A stretch of 64,000 nt of DNA from assembly GCA_944321165.1 (NCBI GenBank), contig CALUKE010000004.1, forward strand, positions 186,001 to 250,000. Direction: 5' to 3'. The notes under the pieces are model-generated. The model was not told the origin of the DNA and did no database searches. It saw only the letters and a program-made list of their open reading frames with translations. Origin of the DNA: an uncultured Odoribacter sp. Its GTDB lineage: Bacteria; Bacteroidota; Bacteroidia; Bacteroidales; Marinifilaceae. Position 1 is the stretch's first letter. Every line of letters starts with the position of its first letter. The position numbers and the translations under genes were made by a program. Positions 63,380 to 64,000 of the stretch are shown here, one piece after another.

Positions 63380-64000
63380 AAAAACTAAATTGCAGACGAG
63401 CCTGGATCAGACTGAAATCATCCTCGCCCATGGGCGAATCCGCTCCCACCATCATATAGGTATAATTGATTTTCGCCGCCAGATATTTATTGAAGAAATA
63501 GTTCATACCCACGGAAAGATCCGATAAACGTCCTCCCCGGATACCGGCATCATTGAGGTCGACAACATCATAGCGACACAGCAGTTCGAGGCTTTTCGGA
63601 TCCGGATTGACAATCATACCGGTCGTCGCATTGTAGTTGTGTTTCTCGCCCAACAACATGTAACCGGCCTGCACATACCAGCCTTGGCCATTGTAGTTAT
63701 CGGACTGAAAACGGTTCAGATGGTTCAGGAAATACTGTCCCTGAAAATACCATTTTTCATAAAGCACGATCATTTCCAGATCGAGTTTCCATTCGTTGAT
63801 GAGCCGGTCGACCGTCGCATTCACATAAGCGTTGTCATCCTTGGCCAAGAGATCGGTCGGTACTCCGGCACTCAAGGTCACACTTTCCCGTCCGCTGCTG
63901 AACAGAGGTGCCACGCTGAGATGAATCAGCTTCCGATCCCGCATCACCGGCCGTGCAATCCATTTGGCAGCAATGGAATAGCCCTGATCAAAAGTCTTTG
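63378..64000 (-). CDS. Phosphate-selective-porin-like outer-membrane protein, 5' part missing
   Basis: The frame stays open to the right edge, so the N terminus is outside the window; an internal ATG near 63944 is not the true start. The visible 206 codons show the alternating strand pattern of an OprP/OprO-type beta-barrel: 'FDQGYSIAAKWIARPVM', 'LIHLSVAPLFSSGRES', 'LEMIVLYEKWYFQGQYFLNHLNRF', 'GWYVQAGYMLLG', 'ELLCRYDVVDLND' and a final strand ending in phenylalanine ('LIQARLQFSF'). Such porins pass phosphate, polyphosphate or other anions. No phosphate-uptake gene is visible nearby. Confidence 0.82.
   Translation of the reverse strand, partial: KTFDQGYSIAAKWIARPVMRDRKLIHLSVAPLFSSGRESVTLSAGVPTDLLAKDDNAYVNATVDRLINEWKLDLEMIVLYEKWYFQGQYFLNHLNRFQSDNYNGQGWYVQAGYMLLGEKHNYNATTGMIVNPDPKSLELLCRYDVVDLNDAGIRGGRLSDLSVGMNYFFNKYLAAKINYTYMMVGADSPMGEDDFSLIQARLQFSF

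Overview
The window comes from a Bacteroidales genome, most likely an Odoribacteraceae-type gut bacterium (Odoribacter/Butyricimonas). The reasons are two SusC/SusD nutrient-uptake loci with FecR-type anti-sigma factors, a UpxY/NusG-like capsule regulator, Bacteroidetes-type -7 boxes (TAnnTTTG), lipoprotein-rich operons and a LemA/TPM pair. The genus is inference. No tRNA, rRNA, CRISPR array or complete insertion sequence was seen.

Layout. 1-2.9 kb: leftward housekeeping run (two TPM-domain proteins, two LemA-like proteins, a CaCA antiporter). 3-6.7 kb: rightward LysE exporter, then an S-component-like membrane protein, a Tat-type DUF362 protein and a large polyferredoxin. 6.7-10 kb: SulP anion transporter and a PurF-like amidotransferase that lacks the catalytic Cys2. 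10.2-13.3 kb: exported GH2 beta-galactosidase. 13.4-20.9 kb: first SusCD locus (FecR, SusC, SusD, TlpA-like), with no sigma factor next to its FecR. 20.9-29.1 kb: a leftward operon of unknown role. It has a short leader ORF, a terminator/antiterminator-like leader, a 2231-residue protein joining a fold-type I PLP aminotransferase to a HPrK/PEPCK-like P-loop domain, and a CYTH protein. 29.3-30.3 kb: Rpn-family nuclease with an internal tetrapeptide repeat.

30.4-47.7 kb: leftward capsular or O-antigen-like polysaccharide operon, mostly AT-rich and probably horizontally acquired. It encodes dTDP-sugar synthesis (RfbA, RfbB), a DegT aminotransferase, a UDP-sugar dehydrogenase, three glycosyltransferases including a WecF-like one, an EpsG-like polymerase and a flippase. 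Inside it lies a small acyl-building set: AMP ligase, two acyl carrier proteins, KAS III-like synthase, SDR reductase, MBL hydrolase, GNAT and NeuD-like transferases. I infer that this set makes an unusual acyl or aminoacyl group that decorates a dTDP-amino sugar. The operon is read from a candidate promoter near 48.06 kb through a leader of about 320 nt with a hairpin near its 5' end. The presumed antiterminator gene upxY is transcribed divergently and sits 4 bp upstream of topB.

51-63.3 kb: second SusCD locus, complete with ECF sigma factor, FecR, SusC, SusD, DUF4843 lipoprotein, PKD-like lipoprotein, secreted esterase-like lipoprotein and thioredoxin. A palindromic MITE-like element of about 250 bp separates sigma factor and FecR. 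The window ends inside a leftward porin gene.

The strongest candidates for something undescribed are the giant aminotransferase/kinase protein with its attenuator-like leader and CYTH partner, and the carrier-protein acyl module in the polysaccharide operon.
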